Shown: in pieces, positions 6,118-12,529 of the stretch
How positions within the stretch are numbered: the stretch's first letter is position 1
How the letters are laid out: the number at the start of each line of letters is the position of its first letter
DNA from: a virus
Virus record (IMG/VR): IMGVR_UViG_3300035070_002538
Coordinates: 1-36,953 of that record
Reading direction: 5' to 3' (one strand)
Length of the DNA stretch: 36,953 bases
Made by a program: the position numbers and the translations under genes
Notes under the pieces: model-generated
What the model was told of the DNA's origin: nothing
The model's input: only the letters and a program-made list of their open reading frames with translations
Databases searched by the model: none

Positions 6118-6551
6118 TGAAAATGAATAATAAAAAAGCAAGAAAAATTAATGGCATGTTTGAGGTTTTAAACTCAATCTTACTTAAGAAAGCAAAGGAT
6201 AAGCGAGAGGTTTCGACTTATTCATATTCAACTGGATACGTTCAATTTGAGTGCTCATTCCATCACGGGGAGAGTTACGGATGGACATGCGAGGTGGTAT
6301 CTCAGCGAATGGAACTTAAAGATGGTTATGTATTTGGTGAGAGCAAGACCATTGAACAACTAGCGTGGGGTGGTCATGAGCCGTCAACCGTTTACCTTTA
6401 CGATGGCTCATGTAGATACCAAGAGTTCCAATCGGTAGTTAGATTCGTAAGGGCGGCATTAAAAAACAACGGGCTGGATGGGATGAAGTTTGGGAGAGTT
6501 AAGGTTGTTTCAGAAATGACGGATTATCTTGATTTTGATATCGAAGACTAA
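6117..6551 (+). CDS. Hypothetical protein (144 aa)
   Basis: The protein begins with a basic helix (MNNKKARKING) and continues as a soluble alpha/beta protein with many aromatic residues (YSYSTGYVQFE, SYGWTCEV, STVYLYDGS) and an acidic end. The start at 6117 is preferred over GTG 6108 because AAGGGG stands about eight bases upstream and the start overlaps the preceding stop. No family is recognised. Confidence 0.65.
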   Translation: MKMNNKKARKINGMFEVLNSILLKKAKDKREVSTYSYSTGYVQFECSFHHGESYGWTCEVVSQRMELKDGYVFGESKTIEQLAWGGHEPSTVYLYDGSCRYQEFQSVVRFVRAALKNNGLDGMKFGRVKVVSEMTDYLDFDIED

Positions 6552-6588
6552 CAGCACAATGGGCGGGTAACTGCCTTATGGAGTGATG

Positions 6589-6900
6589 ATGACAACAGAA
6601 TTTGAAATGGAATGCAGACTTGAACAACTTGAACCACTGCAAACCACGCACACAATCAACCAAGCAGCGGATAAGCTAGGAATCACTCGCCACAACGTAG
6701 AGCACACAATTAAGAAGTACGGGTTGAAGTTTATCGATAAACCAAACAAGCGAGGTGCAAAGTTAGTAGCCAGTGATATTCCGCTAATACGTGAGCTAGC
6801 CGAATGCTTACAGGTGGTGGAAATTGCCCTTAAATTCGAGGTTACACCGCAAACCATTCACAACATATTAAGCGGAAGGACTTGGCGATGTGTGAAATGA
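6589..6900 (+). CDS. Helix-turn-helix DNA-binding protein (103 aa)
   Basis: Two helix-turn-helix-like segments can be seen: TINQAADKLGITRHNVEHTI (about residues 22-41) and QVVEIALKFEVTPQTIHNIL (about 76-95). Both have the A-x3-G/V-x5-I/V spacing of resolvase/AsiA-like HTH units. Such tandem-HTH proteins in phage early operons may act as transcription regulators. Several ATGs occur in tandem; the third is chosen because GGAG lies five bases before it. The DNA target is unknown. Confidence 0.65.
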   Translation: MTTEFEMECRLEQLEPLQTTHTINQAADKLGITRHNVEHTIKKYGLKFIDKPNKRGAKLVASDIPLIRELAECLQVVEIALKFEVTPQTIHNILSGRTWRCVK

Positions 6901-7088
6901 AGCAGAACGCCTTCCTAGCTATCTGCAAGGCGTGTAACGAAGAAATTCGACCGATTGATAGGACTGATTTAAAATCTCAAGCAGAGGTCATTAAGAGGCA
7001 TGGAATCAAGGCTGAATTATTAGGATTTAGCACCACAGCAATGAAAGTGCAGATAGGAAGAATTAACGGAGTATTAAGGGAGAGGTAA
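6888..7088 (+). CDS. Hypothetical small protein (66 aa)
   Basis: The reading frame overlaps the end of the HTH gene by 13 bases. AAGGA lies seven bases before the ATG, so translation is likely. Cysteines are at residue 2 and in a C-x2-C pair (CKAC) followed by a second basic half containing AEVIKRHGIKAELLGF. The C-x2-C could be half of a metal site. It is the last gene before an intrinsic terminator, and no family is recognised. Confidence 0.6.
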   Translation: MCEMKQNAFLAICKACNEEIRPIDRTDLKSQAEVIKRHGIKAELLGFSTTAMKVQIGRINGVLRER

Positions 7089-7100
7089 CTTCCCTTTTTA
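7076..7100 (+). terminator. Intrinsic terminator overlapping gene end
   Basis: AAGGGA pairs with TCCCTT around a nine-base loop that contains the stop codon of the preceding gene, followed by five T. It ends the KilA-N operon just before the next promoter. Confidence 0.7.
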
Positions 7101-7105
7101 TTTAC

Positions 7106-7134
7106 TTGCTAGCGACTACAAATAGTTATACAAT
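7106..7134 (+). promoter_or_regulatory. Promoter of replication operon
   Basis: TTGCTA, 17 bases, TACAAT: a good sigma-70 match, starting near 7141 and about 22 bases before the Arc-like gene. It would drive that gene and probably the replication genes downstream. Confidence 0.7.
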
Positions 7135-7162
7135 GAAATCAAGTTAACAACAGGAGATAGTG

Positions 7163-7297
7163 ATGTCTGATAAAGTAAAACCAACTAGCGTTAGGTTGCC
7201 AGAGTCTTTAAAAAAGAAGCTGGAAAAGAAAGCAGCTGATGAAGGTCGTAGTTTCAACAATATGGTGAATCGACTTCTGTCTGAAGCTGTAGCTTAA
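7163..7297 (+). CDS. Arc-type ribbon-helix-helix protein (44 aa)
   Basis: The 44 residues fit an Arc/MetJ-type ribbon-helix-helix: a strand TSVRLPESL, helix one (KKKLEKKAADEG), turn (RSFNN), helix two (MVNRLLSEA). This is the size of P22 Arc. AGGAGA lies before the ATG. Such proteins bind as dimers to short palindromic operators. It is the first gene after its promoter, so autoregulation of the replication operon is likely, though no operator has been proven here. Confidence 0.8.
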   Translation: MSDKVKPTSVRLPESLKKKLEKKAADEGRSFNNMVNRLLSEAVA

Positions 7298-7355
7298 ATA
7301 AAAAAGCCCCGCCGACCAAGCTAGGGCAATTCACCAAACAAGGTAATTATATCCA

Positions 7356-8252
7356 ATGTCAAAACGTAAGTCATTTTTAATACACATCGACAGCTTGGAC
7401 ATCCTCGATGATTTGACGGATGAGCAGGCAGGACAACTATTTAAGGCAATCAAATCTCACCAATTAGGGGAGCAGTTAGAGTTAACGCCAATTGTGAAAA
7501 TTGCATTCTCTCCATTCAAAAACCAATTCGCAAGAGATGATGATAAGTATGAAAAGTTGTGTGAAAAGAATAGGTTAATAGCCGAAAAAAGATATTCCAC
7601 CAAATCTACCACTGGTAAAACTGGTAACCACTCGAAACCAACCGTTACCAAATCTACCGATAATAAGAGTGATAGTGATAGTGATAGTGATAGTAAAGAG
7701 CCTCTTGTTCCGTCAGTGACGAAACGAAGTAAGTTTAAGTTCACTGATGAGGATTTGAGATTTGCAGGAGAGATGTTCAACAGAGTGTTAGTGGTAACAC
7801 CATCTGCCAAGAAACCAAACTTGGAGAATTGGGCGAACACTATCAGATTAATGCGAGAGTCAGACAATCGCGATCACTCAACAATGTGGGCTGTATTTGA
7901 TTGGGCTAACAGGGATTCATTCTGGTGCTCGAACATACTTAGCCCTGACAAGCTACGTAAACAATTCGACAAACTACAGGTGAAGAAGAATGAAACCAAT
8001 CAGCCGCGAAATGCTACAACAGGCCGCAAGCTCTCAGCCGTTGAAGAAAACAATGCAAGACTACTCGCAAAGTACGGAAACTCTACCGCACCAAGTGAAC
8101 GGACAATCAATCCCACTGAGCATACCGGAATGGATACACACCAAGTTTCTGGAGGCGTACAGCAACAAGTGGCCACACACGGAATTACCATCGACATGGA
8201 TTCAAGGAATCTCAACGATGACGATCAAGGAGATTCGAACTTCCGTTTCTAA
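7356..8252 (+). CDS. O-like replication initiator with DUF6291-like N-terminus
   Basis: The 298-residue protein has an N-terminal domain (about 1-80, LIHIDSLDILDDLTDEQAGQLF and PFKNQF) of the DUF6291 type seen in phage replication proteins. A low-complexity linker (about 82-118) follows, with four SD repeats. The next domain (about 125-212) ends NILSPDKLRKQFDKL, a typical end of phage O-like proteins. The last ~88 residues are polar and lie in the overlap with the next gene. The linker DNA is repeat-rich, as in lambda O, where the origin lies inside the gene. Neighbouring P-like loader supports an initiator role. Confidence 0.75.
   Translation: MSKRKSFLIHIDSLDILDDLTDEQAGQLFKAIKSHQLGEQLELTPIVKIAFSPFKNQFARDDDKYEKLCEKNRLIAEKRYSTKSTTGKTGNHSKPTVTKSTDNKSDSDSDSDSKEPLVPSVTKRSKFKFTDEDLRFAGEMFNRVLVVTPSAKKPNLENWANTIRLMRESDNRDHSTMWAVFDWANRDSFWCSNILSPDKLRKQFDKLQVKKNETNQPRNATTGRKLSAVEENNARLLAKYGNSTAPSERTINPTEHTGMDTHQVSGGVQQQVATHGITIDMDSRNLNDDDQGDSNFRF
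7599..7694. repeat. Iteron-like repeat cluster, candidate replication origin
   Basis: The repeats are: ACCAAATCTACC exactly twice (7599-7610 and 7647-7658, 48 bp apart); ACTGGTAA twice in close tandem (7611 and 7620); and a 26-base tract of GTGATA units (7669-7694). All lie in the linker of the O-like gene. In lambdoid phages the iterons bound by O are in the same place. The alternative is that the repeats only reflect low-complexity protein sequence. Confidence 0.45.
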
Positions 8253-8649
8253 AGTTCTGACTGACAAGAAAGTCATGGACAAGCTTAACGGTTGGCCGCC
8301 ATCACTGCCTGAGTTTATCGCACTAGGTGGTGAGGAAGTTGATTACAGTGGTGCCTTTTATCGCTGCCTAAACAGAAAGCCAGAAGGGCGACCTGAGCAA
8401 TTCGTTTTCGATAACTCCGCATTCAACATCCGAAGAATGACGCAAAAGGAAGCTGAGAAGTTTCACAAGAATGAGTTGGATAAAGCGATCGATCTTGAAA
8501 AGCGCGGACTACTAAAGCTTAACTCAGACATGCCATTGCAACTAACTGAGCATTCATCGGTTAGCATGAGTGACATTGAGCGAGAAAGCTACAAAGACAA
8601 GCCGCACAAGTTCAGTGACAGAATTAACGCGCTACGCAAGGGCAAGTAA
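7990..8649 (+). CDS. P-like helicase loader
   Basis: The 219-residue protein resembles the lambda replication P family: an N-terminal region with a possible helical SIPEWIHTKFLEAYSNKWP, then the core WPPSLPEFIAL that marks P-type proteins, and a helical charged C-terminus. It would bring host DnaB helicase to the origin. The ATG at 7990 lies deep within the O-like gene, giving an overlap of 263 bases in a different frame. Later ATGs (for instance near 8053) would shorten but not remove the overlap. Confidence 0.75.
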   Translation: MKPISREMLQQAASSQPLKKTMQDYSQSTETLPHQVNGQSIPLSIPEWIHTKFLEAYSNKWPHTELPSTWIQGISTMTIKEIRTSVSKVLTDKKVMDKLNGWPPSLPEFIALGGEEVDYSGAFYRCLNRKPEGRPEQFVFDNSAFNIRRMTQKEAEKFHKNELDKAIDLEKRGLLKLNSDMPLQLTEHSSVSMSDIERESYKDKPHKFSDRINALRKGK

Positions 8650-8667
8650 ACTTTTAACAGATAGGTG
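8649..8667 (+). repeat. Duplicated 19-base translation-initiation segment (copy 1 of 2)
   Basis: AACTTTTAACAGATAGGTG occurs here and again at 8853-8871, each time spanning the end of a gene and the AGGTG ribosome binding site of the next. The two copies flank the 62-residue gene, which marks it as a cassette that could have been inserted or duplicated by recombination. Confidence 0.7.
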
Positions 8668-8672
8668 TGGGT

Positions 8673-8861
8673 ATGAGAGATTACAAAATTAAACACTTCG
8701 TTGGTAGTAACGGCAGGCTTTACAGAAAAGAAACTGACTACGCTAACCGTTCATGGTGGTACATATTTGAAGCTTATGGTGATGGAACGGATGGTTGGGC
8801 GCTTCATGACGGGAAGCCAGAGGTTGAGCTTGTTGAGCGCGAAGACTGTACGAACTTTTAA
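8673..8861 (+). CDS. Hypothetical small protein (62 aa)
   Basis: A small beta-rich protein with many aromatic residues (NRSWWYIFEAYGDG), basic at the start and acidic at the end. The ATG at 8673 is five to six bases from AGGTG; a GTG at 8667 would lie inside the binding site. The gene is bracketed by 19-base direct repeats and sits just before the methyltransferase. No family is recognised. Confidence 0.6.
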   Translation: MRDYKIKHFVGSNGRLYRKETDYANRSWWYIFEAYGDGTDGWALHDGKPEVELVEREDCTNF

Positions 8862-8876
8862 CAGATAGGTGAAGAG

Positions 8877-9851
8877 ATGAAGAAGATAAGAAAAGTCATT
8901 AGCGCGTTTGATGGGTGCGGGATGGCGTGGCAATCACTAAAGGATGCCGGTGTTGAATTTGAATCTAGTTATTCAAGCGAGATAGAACCTAATGCAATTA
9001 AAGTACTATCGGATAACCACCCAGAAATAAACCACCTCGGTGATGTTAATAATTGGCATCAGTGGGATATTGACTGGAGTGAGGTTGATTTGATTATTGG
9101 TGGGTCTCCTTGTCAGGGGTTTAGCAATATTGGAAAGCAGGGCGGGACCAAGGCGATAATTGATGGTGTTGAAAGTGTTATCTCAACAAGAGAGCAATAC
9201 ATAAGAGCTAAAGATATAGGAGCTGAATTTATTAGCCAGTCACATCTGTTTTGGGAGTTCGTGCTGATATTGGATAATGCTAGATCGTTCAATCCAAACG
9301 TAAAGTTTATGCTGGAGAACGTTAAAATGTCACAGCATAACCTAGACATGATTACCGAAGCACTTGGTGTTGATGGTTTCTTTATTGACTCAAAAGACTG
9401 CTCACCATGCGCAAGACCTCGCTGGTACTGGTCTAACTTTCCAATAGATTACCCAGAACCAAACTCTGTTGATTTTATGTCTTGCATTGATGCTAACTCG
9501 AAAGAAAATATCATGGGAGAAGGTTGGCATAAGTGGTGGTGGAAAAACAAAGAGTTTCAATTGAAGAAATCATACTCCGCACTGGTAAAACCTGGCGACA
9601 AAGGAATAACAATGACAACCAGACAGTATGCAAGCTGGAACGGTAATTTCATTGAAGTTTCACCTGGTGTAATCAGAAAGCCAACCAAGGAAGAGTTAGC
9701 GACGCTGTGTGGGTTGCCATCGGATTACTTTAAATCGGTTAGCCAAAGACAGGCTGAAGTGCTTTCTGGTAACGGCTGGGATTGCAACGTAACTAGCCAT
9801 ATATTTAAAGAGTTAACCGCCGATCAACTGAGAGGTAAGCAATATGCTTGA
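8877..9851 (+). CDS. DNA (cytosine-5) methyltransferase, orphan
   Basis: The 324-residue protein carries the C5-methyltransferase motifs in order: motif I FDGCGMA (11-17), a SEIEP segment (34-38), motif IV GGSPCQGFS with nucleophile C79, motif VI ENV (147-149), motif VIII ARPRWYW (179-185), a target region (about 190-270), and motifs IX/X (PTKEELATLCGLP and SGNGW near 300). No restriction enzyme gene is near, so it probably protects phage DNA from host enzymes or marks it for regulation. The target sequence cannot be read. The ATG has AGGTG at suitable distance in the repeated initiation segment. Confidence 0.92.
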   Translation: MKKIRKVISAFDGCGMAWQSLKDAGVEFESSYSSEIEPNAIKVLSDNHPEINHLGDVNNWHQWDIDWSEVDLIIGGSPCQGFSNIGKQGGTKAIIDGVESVISTREQYIRAKDIGAEFISQSHLFWEFVLILDNARSFNPNVKFMLENVKMSQHNLDMITEALGVDGFFIDSKDCSPCARPRWYWSNFPIDYPEPNSVDFMSCIDANSKENIMGEGWHKWWWKNKEFQLKKSYSALVKPGDKGITMTTRQYASWNGNFIEVSPGVIRKPTKEELATLCGLPSDYFKSVSQRQAEVLSGNGWDCNVTSHIFKELTADQLRGKQYA

Positions 9852-10044
9852 TTACATACACGACAAATGGACCGCTAACGGTTCTGATATTGAAATGCTT
9901 TGGTTTATCTTATTTTTACTGATCTGCTTTGTGGTGGTTGGGTTTATGGACCATTGGAGCAGATGCCAAATTAACAAGGCTATGCACGAAGTTGAAATGG
10001 AAAGAATCAGAAGAATGCCAATAACAAATCGTCGAGGTAAGTAA
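9844..10044 (+). CDS. Small single-span membrane protein (66 aa)
   Basis: One hydrophobic helix (MLWFILFLLICFVVVGFM, about residues 19-36) follows a polar N-terminus and precedes a basic, arginine-rich tail. It overlaps the methyltransferase end by eight bases and its stop abuts the NinB start. The role is unknown; location in an early operon suggests host-membrane interaction rather than lysis. Confidence 0.65.
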   Translation: MLDYIHDKWTANGSDIEMLWFILFLLICFVVVGFMDHWSRCQINKAMHEVEMERIRRMPITNRRGK

Positions 10045-10481
10045 TGGCTAGTGAGTTTATTTTAAACAAGTCGGAGGAAAGCTGGCTATCAACCATAGCC
10101 AGCATCTACGACATACGCGAAGAGTCTGAGGGTGATTTAAAACTGGTGGTTACAAACGCAAGTAAGCGATCGCTCAATCAGAACTCGCTGTATTGGAAGT
10201 GGCTTGGGGAGATATCAAGCCAGCTACGAGTCAGAATTAAACAGTCACACGATACAGATACGCTCCACGAGTACATGAAGTTGCAATACTGCCCGTGCAA
10301 AGAGGTTCAATTGGGCTCAAATTCAAAGCCTATCGCAATAAGAAGCACCAAACGACTATCTAAAGGGGAAATGCACCACTATCTAACTTTAATTGAACAG
10401 TGGAGCGTAGAGAGAGGATTTAGATTAACTATTCCAGGTGATTGTGAGTACGTTCAATTGAGAGAGGTTCAAGTCCAATGA
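10044..10481 (+). CDS. ninB: NinB-like recombination protein
   Basis: The 145-residue protein matches the NinB/Orf family in length and in the conserved segment RSLNQNSLYWKWLGEIS (42-58), followed by a helical middle and STKRLSKGEMHHYL. Lambda Orf (NinB) is a recombination mediator that assists loading of annealing proteins on SSB-coated DNA. Here it would work with ERF, YqaJ and NinG. The stop overlaps the NinG start by four bases, the usual arrangement in nin regions. Confidence 0.85.
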   Translation: MASEFILNKSEESWLSTIASIYDIREESEGDLKLVVTNASKRSLNQNSLYWKWLGEISSQLRVRIKQSHDTDTLHEYMKLQYCPCKEVQLGSNSKPIAIRSTKRLSKGEMHHYLTLIEQWSVERGFRLTIPGDCEYVQLREVQVQ

Positions 10482-11071
10482 CAACCAGTAAAAAGCGATG
10501 CCCACAATGCCGCAAGTCATTCCCTACCGAATCAATGGTTAGGTTTGGCGTTCAGCACTTTTGTACATTTGAGCACGCGGTAGCCTACGCTAATAAACCA
10601 AGCACCAAAGAGAAGGGGCGCAAGATTGAGCGTAAAAACTTAAGAGAGCGAAAGGAGGCGCTAAGAGATAAATCCTGGTACCTAAAAGAATGTCAAAAAT
10701 GGTTCAATAAATTTATCAGACTTCGAGATAATGGAGGGGCTTGCATAAGTTGCCAGAACCCACTGAGAAGCGACTCAAGATTAAAAGGGCATTTGTACGA
10801 CGCGGGTCACTATCGAAGCGTGGGAGCTTGTCCAGAGCTCAGATTTCATGAAGACAACTGTCATGCTCAATGTGTTAAGTGCAATCGTGACTTGTCAGGC
10901 AATGCAGCAGACTATCGAATCGGACTAGTTGCCAAGATTGGAGTTGAGCGAGTTGAAGTGATTGAGGGTAAGAGCTCAGCTAGCAAGTATACGATTGATG
11001 ACCTAAAAGAATTGATCGCGAAGTACAAAGGGAAGTGCAAGGAGTTGGAAAGTGAAATGGCTAACCTCTGA
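10478..11071 (+). CDS. ninG: NinG-like recombination endonuclease
   Basis: The 197-residue protein has an N-terminal zinc segment (CPQC 8-11 with C29 and H33), a basic helical middle, and the NinG/Rap core: CISC (89-92), DAGHYRSVG (108-116), NCHAQCVKCN (127-136). Those cysteines and histidines bind metal and form the HNH-like nuclease centre. Rap of lambda cuts branched recombination intermediates such as D-loops. It follows NinB directly. Confidence 0.9.
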   Translation: MTTSKKRCPQCRKSFPTESMVRFGVQHFCTFEHAVAYANKPSTKEKGRKIERKNLRERKEALRDKSWYLKECQKWFNKFIRLRDNGGACISCQNPLRSDSRLKGHLYDAGHYRSVGACPELRFHEDNCHAQCVKCNRDLSGNAADYRIGLVAKIGVERVEVIEGKSSASKYTIDDLKELIAKYKGKCKELESEMANL

Positions 11072-11162
11072 ACGTGTAGAAGCGGCAGTATGTAACTGGT
11101 TCTTTACCTTAATCACCTGTCCAATAATTGTATGGGTGATATTAAACAACATACCAGCTTGA
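11052..11162 (+). CDS. Membrane micro-protein (36 aa)
   Basis: A GTG start lies seven to eight bases after AAGGAG and within the last 20 bases of ninG. The product has a short polar head, then one hydrophobic helix (WFFTLITCPIIVWVILNN). The strong ribosome binding site supports it; its function is unknown. Confidence 0.45.
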   Translation: MKWLTSERVEAAVCNWFFTLITCPIIVWVILNNIPA

Positions 11163-11170
11163 CTTTCTTT

Positions 11171-11198
11171 TTAACTAACCGAATAAAATGTATACTAA
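11171..11198 (+). promoter_or_regulatory. Putative late promoter, shared motif copy 1
   Basis: TTAACTAA, eight bases, then AATGTATACTAA with a -10 box TATACT at 11191-11196. The -35 region is weak (TTTTTA at 17 bases). The same two blocks recur at 19460-19485. TATACTAAGTATA here is also a 13-base palindrome over the -10 box. It stands 28 bases before the first late gene. Confidence 0.5.
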
Positions 11199-11225
11199 GT
11201 ATATAAAAATAACAGAGGTTGGATT

Positions 11226-11414
11226 ATGGCTTATCTGCTTGGTTTGGCTTTACTTGTTTTGATTGGCGCATTAATCATCGCAGTATCTTACATGTACTTT
11301 GTGAAAGACTACTGGATTGAGGTTGATGATATGAGCACAAAGCAGCTTGTTGAGAAATACAAGAGCTTGCCAGTTGAGAAACAAGACTTGATCAAGGACA
11401 TTGTTGATGAATAG
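11226..11414 (+). CDS. Small membrane-anchored protein (62 aa)
   Basis: An N-terminal hydrophobic helix (about residues 3-26) is followed by a soluble, charged region (STKQLVEKYKSLPVEKQDL) predicted to be helical. The topology resembles single-span phage membrane proteins such as spanin-like i-proteins, but the soluble part is short. It is the first gene after the putative late promoter and has AGAGG seven bases before its ATG. The role is unknown. Confidence 0.65.
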   Translation: MAYLLGLALLVLIGALIIAVSYMYFVKDYWIEVDDMSTKQLVEKYKSLPVEKQDLIKDIVDE

Positions 11415-11426
11415 CGGAGACACTTC

Positions 11427-11834
11427 ATGATAGTGAATCTATTTGAATTGGTTGTGATCTTAATGGCCCTCCTACACTCACGCTTTGCAAGACTCCCGTT
11501 CATGGTGGCGGGAAGCATCTTGCTGTTTTCGGGGATGAAGGCATTTATCGAACATAACTACGAGGTGACAATATCCCCAGGGTATGAAATCTATTACGTT
11601 AGTTCGGCAATTTACTTTATTGTGATGGCGTTAATGTTTTTGGTGGTAAAGAATCGATTCTACGCATTGGTAGGATTGGTTCTAATAGTGCAAGCAGCCG
11701 CAAGTGCTATGATGTTAATGAATGATGATTTATGGCAATGGCACCAATTCATAAACGAGAAGATAATCCTCGTTGAGTGTATACTGGTGTGGCTATCTAG
11801 CGTGAGGGTTCCCGATGAAATCAGACACAGTTAG
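11427..11834 (+). CDS. Polytopic membrane protein (135 aa)
   Basis: Four hydrophobic helices are visible: about residues 2-17, 24-41, 54-75 and 79-98, with a polar C-terminus after WQWHQFINE and a last short hydrophobic stretch. No family is recognised. It overlaps the following holin-like gene by 20 bases. Its membrane nature and place between small membrane genes ahead of terminase suggest a lysis-control or membrane-remodelling role, which remains unproven. Confidence 0.65.
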   Translation: MIVNLFELVVILMALLHSRFARLPFMVAGSILLFSGMKAFIEHNYEVTISPGYEIYYVSSAIYFIVMALMFLVVKNRFYALVGLVLIVQAAASAMMLMNDDLWQWHQFINEKIILVECILVWLSSVRVPDEIRHS

Positions 11835-12021
11835 TGGCGGCCTAATAACTACCGGCGGCGGAATATTATTTACATTCCAAGGCGCAATGCAAGTGGCCGG
11901 TTTATGTGTCGCAATCGCTGGTCTGGTTATCGGTTTCCTAAACTGGAAAGAGAACAAGCGTAGTAATGACTTAAAAGAAGCTCAGCAACTTAAAGACAAG
12001 CTGAACGAACAGGAAGAGTAA
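11815..12021 (+). CDS. Small holin-like protein (68 aa)
   Basis: The protein has two hydrophobic segments (about 9-24, GLITTGGGILFTFQGA; and 26-43, VAGLCVAIAGLVIGFL) and a highly charged C-terminus (KENKRSNDLKEAQQLKDK). This is the plan of class II holins and is common just ahead of terminase genes in podoviruses. A second holin-like protein is encoded beside the endolysin at 74-592, so one may be an antiholin. The assignment rests on topology only. Confidence 0.6.
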   Translation: MKSDTVSGGLITTGGGILFTFQGAMQVAGLCVAIAGLVIGFLNWKENKRSNDLKEAQQLKDKLNEQEE

Positions 12022-12023
12022 CG

Positions 12024-12155
12024 ATGCCTGCACAGAAGACAGTTAAGCGAGATAAGCAGCTTCAGGAAGAGGTGAAGAAATACACAAACAAGGGCTGGAC
12101 GGTTAAAGAGGCCATAGCGTTTGTTTACGGCGATAGGATGCGCAAGGATGGTTAA
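12024..12155 (+). CDS. Small basic protein (43 aa)
   Basis: A lysine-rich protein with a likely helix-turn-helix-like segment KGWTVKEAIAFVYGD near its end. The start lies just after the stop of the holin-like gene with AGGAAGAG upstream at suitable distance. Its stop overlaps the next micro-gene. It could be a small regulator, but no family is recognised. Confidence 0.55.
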   Translation: MPAQKTVKRDKQLQEEVKKYTNKGWTVKEAIAFVYGDRMRKDG

Positions 12156-12228
12156 GATTCTAATGTATCCAGCAATAGCGTTAGTGTTATTAGCTGAGGT
12201 TTATTTTGTATTAAGTTCATGGGGTTAA
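12148..12228 (+). CDS. Possible membrane micro-protein (26 aa)
   Basis: An ATG overlapping the preceding stop opens 26 codons that encode almost only a hydrophobic helix (YPAIALVLLAEVYFVL). Its ribosome binding site is weak. The overlap and hydrophobicity favour a real gene, but its short length keeps this uncertain. Confidence 0.35.
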   Translation: MVKILMYPAIALVLLAEVYFVLSSWG

Positions 12229-12247
12229 ATCCTGCATAGGTGACAGT

Positions 12248-12529
12248 ATGGGGAAGACAGTAAAACAAACAGCTAGGGAGATTCGCAGGGAAGAATTAAT
12301 CACCTTCTTGAAGGAGAGGGGTAAGCTGGATTATGTATTTGATATTATAGTAAAACTCGAAGATCCAACTATTGAGTTAGATGCCCTTCAAATACAACGA
12401 CTTAGAGCAGCATTAGACACAAGGGTTAAGCTGCTTGGTAAATACTTGCCGGATATGAAAGCAATCGAGATGCAAGCGAATGTGGCAATATCAAGCGCAG
12501 ATAGTTGGAGTGATGAAAGTGATTCCTGA
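12248..12529 (+). CDS. terS: Putative terminase small subunit
   Basis: The 93-residue protein lies immediately upstream of the large terminase gene and overlaps it by 17 bases. It begins with a basic helical segment (QTAREIRREELITFLKERG), has a central acidic helix, and continues with LQIQRLRAALDTRVKLLGKYLPD, a pattern seen in several phage small terminases. The tail is acidic and serine-rich. Small terminases recognise viral DNA and start packaging. The call rests mainly on position and this helical pattern. Confidence 0.65.
   Translation: MGKTVKQTAREIRREELITFLKERGKLDYVFDIIVKLEDPTIELDALQIQRLRAALDTRVKLLGKYLPDMKAIEMQANVAISSADSWSDESDS

Noticed and set aside
7301-7332. Terminator-like GCCCC...GGGC hairpin after the Arc-like gene
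   Set aside because: The T-run appears only in the leftward direction, where no leftward gene exists, and the stem has just four to five pairs with a long loop.
12480-12512. Earlier start for terminase large subunit at ATG 12480
   Set aside because: It has no ribosome binding site, lies inside the small-terminase gene, and its extra residues have no family match.
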